Shown piece after piece: positions 45,977 to 47,140 of a DNA stretch of 47,140 bases (its first letter is position 1; every line of letters begins with the position of its first letter). The notes under the pieces were generated by a model. The model saw only the letters and a list, made by a program, of their open reading frames with translations. It was not told where the DNA came from and did no database searches. The position numbers and the translations under genes were made by a program. The stretch spans positions 1 through 47,140 of the forward strand of contig CAZNHL010000031.1 in the NCBI GenBank assembly GCA_964572965.1. Direction: 5' to 3'. The DNA is from CAZNHL01 sp964572965. GTDB lineage: Bacteria; Bacteroidota; Bacteroidia; Cytophagales; UBA9547.

Positions 45977-46765
45977 TTAATCAATTAGTTTAAGCGTTTT
46001 GAAAACATCTCTTGCAATGTCATATCGTGCTTTTCTTTTGCTGTTAGGGTCACTCGTTTTAAAGTTTAGTGTATAAAAGTATATTTTATTATTACTTTCC
46101 AGATAACCCGCCAGCCATAATACTTCTTCTGTCTCGCTTATTTCACCGCTTCCGGTTTTACCGCTCCATGTGTAGTTTTTTGCCTTTTCAATGATGATGA
46201 TATCTTTTACAATATCAATGGACCTGCGCGATACTCCCAGTTTGTTGTGATAGAATTTACGGAGAAAAGCAACTTGTTGATTGGCACTGATGGCAAAAGG
46301 TTTTGCTAACCAGAAATGGTCGGCCGGGCCGCTTAAATCCTGATTGCCATAATTGAACTGTCTCAGGTACTTTTTGTATTTTTCAGTACCTATTTGCCTT
46401 GCAAAGCCAGAATAAACCCATACACAAGAGTATTTCATAGAGGAGCTCAAAGTCTGATCCCTGTTCCAATTGTCAACAGGCCATTTATCACCGTTCCATT
46501 TTAATACCTGAAAAGTATCCTTAACAGCACCTTCTTCCAGAGCAATTACTGCATTAGGAATTTTGAACGTTGAAGCAGGCATATACATGCTGTCACAATA
46601 GGCAACATTGTATCTTAAGAATTCATTTTTAGATTCATCGTACAATACAAAACAGCCGTCTACACCATATTTGGCAAACTCATTTCGTAAGTCTATAGTT
46701 TTATTTGACTGTGAAAACCCTGAAAAGAAAAGGAGAATAAGAAGAGAGGTCAAAGCTGTTTTCAT
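45977..46765 (-). CDS. Class D (OXA-type) beta-lactamase
   Basis: A 262-residue periplasmic serine beta-lactamase. The signal peptide is MKTALTSLLILLFFSGFSQS. All class D motifs are present: Ser65-Thr-Phe-Lys68, Ser113-Cys-Val115, Tyr139-Gly-Asn141, Trp152 and Lys203-Thr-Gly205. The conserved Lys68 is the one carbamylated in this class, and Trp152 stabilises it. The frame extends 16 codons upstream, but the signal peptide fixes the start at 46765. It stands alone, with no mobile element, integron cassette or resistance partners nearby, so it looks like a native chromosomal gene. Hydrolysis spectrum cannot be read from sequence. Confidence 0.95.
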   Translation of the reverse strand: MKTALTSLLILLFFSGFSQSNKTIDLRNEFAKYGVDGCFVLYDESKNEFLRYNVAYCDSMYMPASTFKIPNAVIALEEGAVKDTFQVLKWNGDKWPVDNWNRDQTLSSSMKYSCVWVYSGFARQIGTEKYKKYLRQFNYGNQDLSGPADHFWLAKPFAISANQQVAFLRKFYHNKLGVSRRSIDIVKDIIIIEKAKNYTWSGKTGSGEISETEEVLWLAGYLESNNKIYFYTLNFKTSDPNSKRKARYDIARDVFKTLKLID

Positions 46766-46894
46766 GGACCAAATTACAATTTTTTTTGATATGTCACCAA
46801 TGCTATTAAACAAGGTTTTTATGAGTTACTTTCTGGTTTCAATAGCATTGGTGATTATTAGTCATAATCTTTTGTATATGGCATACTTTAGATT

Positions 46895-47140
46895 TTACTC
46901 AAAACCTCCAGATACACATATTTTTTGGCCTGTAATGAATGAAGCCTGGTCAGAGGCCAGAAATACGGCTAAGCCCGAAATATCATAAGGCTGACCTATT
47001 CGTCCCAATGGTGTGTTAGAGGCAATGTACTTTTCAATGTCGGTGCCGGCAATTGGATTACCCTCTGTCTGGGTAGGTCCCGGAAGTATAGCGTTTACCC
47101 TGATTTGTTTAGCACCTAATTCTTTTGACAATACACGCGT
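46895..47140 (-). CDS. C-terminal part of a short-chain dehydrogenase/reductase
   Basis: The frame is open to the right window edge and gives 81 residues (TRVLSKELGAKQIRVNAILPG, then PLGRIGQPYDISGLAVFLASDQASFITGQKICVSGGFE). This is the last third of a classical SDR of the FabG type, including the RVNAxxPG and FITGQxxxVSGG signatures. The Rossmann motif and catalytic Tyr-Lys lie outside the window. Substrate unknown. Confidence 0.9.
   Translation of the reverse strand, partial: TRVLSKELGAKQIRVNAILPGPTQTEGNPIAGTDIEKYIASNTPLGRIGQPYDISGLAVFLASDQASFITGQKICVSGGFE

Noticed and set aside
45977..46765. The beta-lactamase as part of an acquired resistance island
   Set aside because: No integrase, transposase, cassette site or other resistance genes are nearby, and base composition matches the neighbours.
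1..47140. CRISPR arrays, tRNA or rRNA genes, integrases or insertion sequences
   Set aside because: I looked for regularly spaced repeats, cloverleaf-like arms and transposase or recombinase motifs and saw none; the repeats present are dispersed single copies, not arrays.

Overview
The window comes from a Bacteroidota chromosome, most like Chitinophagales or Sphingobacteriales; that placement is an impression from protein content, not a computed result. Support: type IX secretion (T9SS) C-terminal sorting domains on two secreted proteins, TAnnTTTG-type promoters, BtuG/BtuH-like cobalamin proteins, SusC-era outer-membrane biology, lipoproteins with FFSC/TTSC lipoboxes, and moderate-to-low GC. 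Four runs of exactly ten N (4998, 6990, 10363, 24474) are nominal scaffold gaps; the one at 24474 probably hides no missing sequence.

Layout. 1-2.0 kb: tail of an unknown protein, then a PBP4-type carboxypeptidase. 2.0-4.2 kb: an XRE-S24 (LexA-like) repressor diverging from DNA polymerase IV, with paired operators between them. 4.2-10.3 kb: two overlapping membrane-anchored AraC-type regulators followed by a very large secreted M6 metalloprotease with two chitin-binding-like modules and a T9SS tail. 10.4-12.2 kb: an unexplained GC-rich patch, a Gdx/SugE-type SMR exporter with an S4 protein, and two hotdog-fold proteins. 12.2-17.2 kb: a cobalamin uptake operon on the minus strand (promoter, cobalamin riboswitch, BtuB receptor, T9SS-sorted BtuH-like DUF4465 protein, BtuG-like propeller lipoprotein). 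17.6 kb: a candidate small RNA. 17.9-22.7 kb: a TolC-HlyD-permease-permease exporter operon with no ATPase. 23.3-26.1 kb: an ArsR-controlled cluster (ArsR, SRPBCC, DoxX, DUF4256, YdeI-like). 26.2-31.2 kb: two unknown proteins, TrmB, and a GH2 exo-beta-glucosaminidase-like enzyme. 31.3-37.2 kb: a two-component system, then a SulP transporter and a porin, with phased TAAT boxes ahead of the transporter. 38.2-39.4 kb: a Cys/His lipoprotein, ferritin, and a 54-residue Cys-rich protein. 39.4-42.7 kb: divergent glpT and glpD. 42.8-47.1 kb: two tandem universal stress proteins, a PEGA-like lipoprotein, a class D beta-lactamase and the tail of an SDR oxidoreductase.

The most interesting non-gene structure is a dispersed foldback (inverted-repeat) element of about 170-200 bp. 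At least five copies lie in the window (about 500, 17420, 23908, 25066, 40850), with matching terminal inverted repeats and an internal stem. The three longest copies each have the same end pointing at a start codon 17-31 bp away. Other strong points are the competing helices between the cobalamin riboswitch and the btuB start codon, the ArsR operator that fills the 19-bp promoter spacer, and the membrane-tethered AraC pair.
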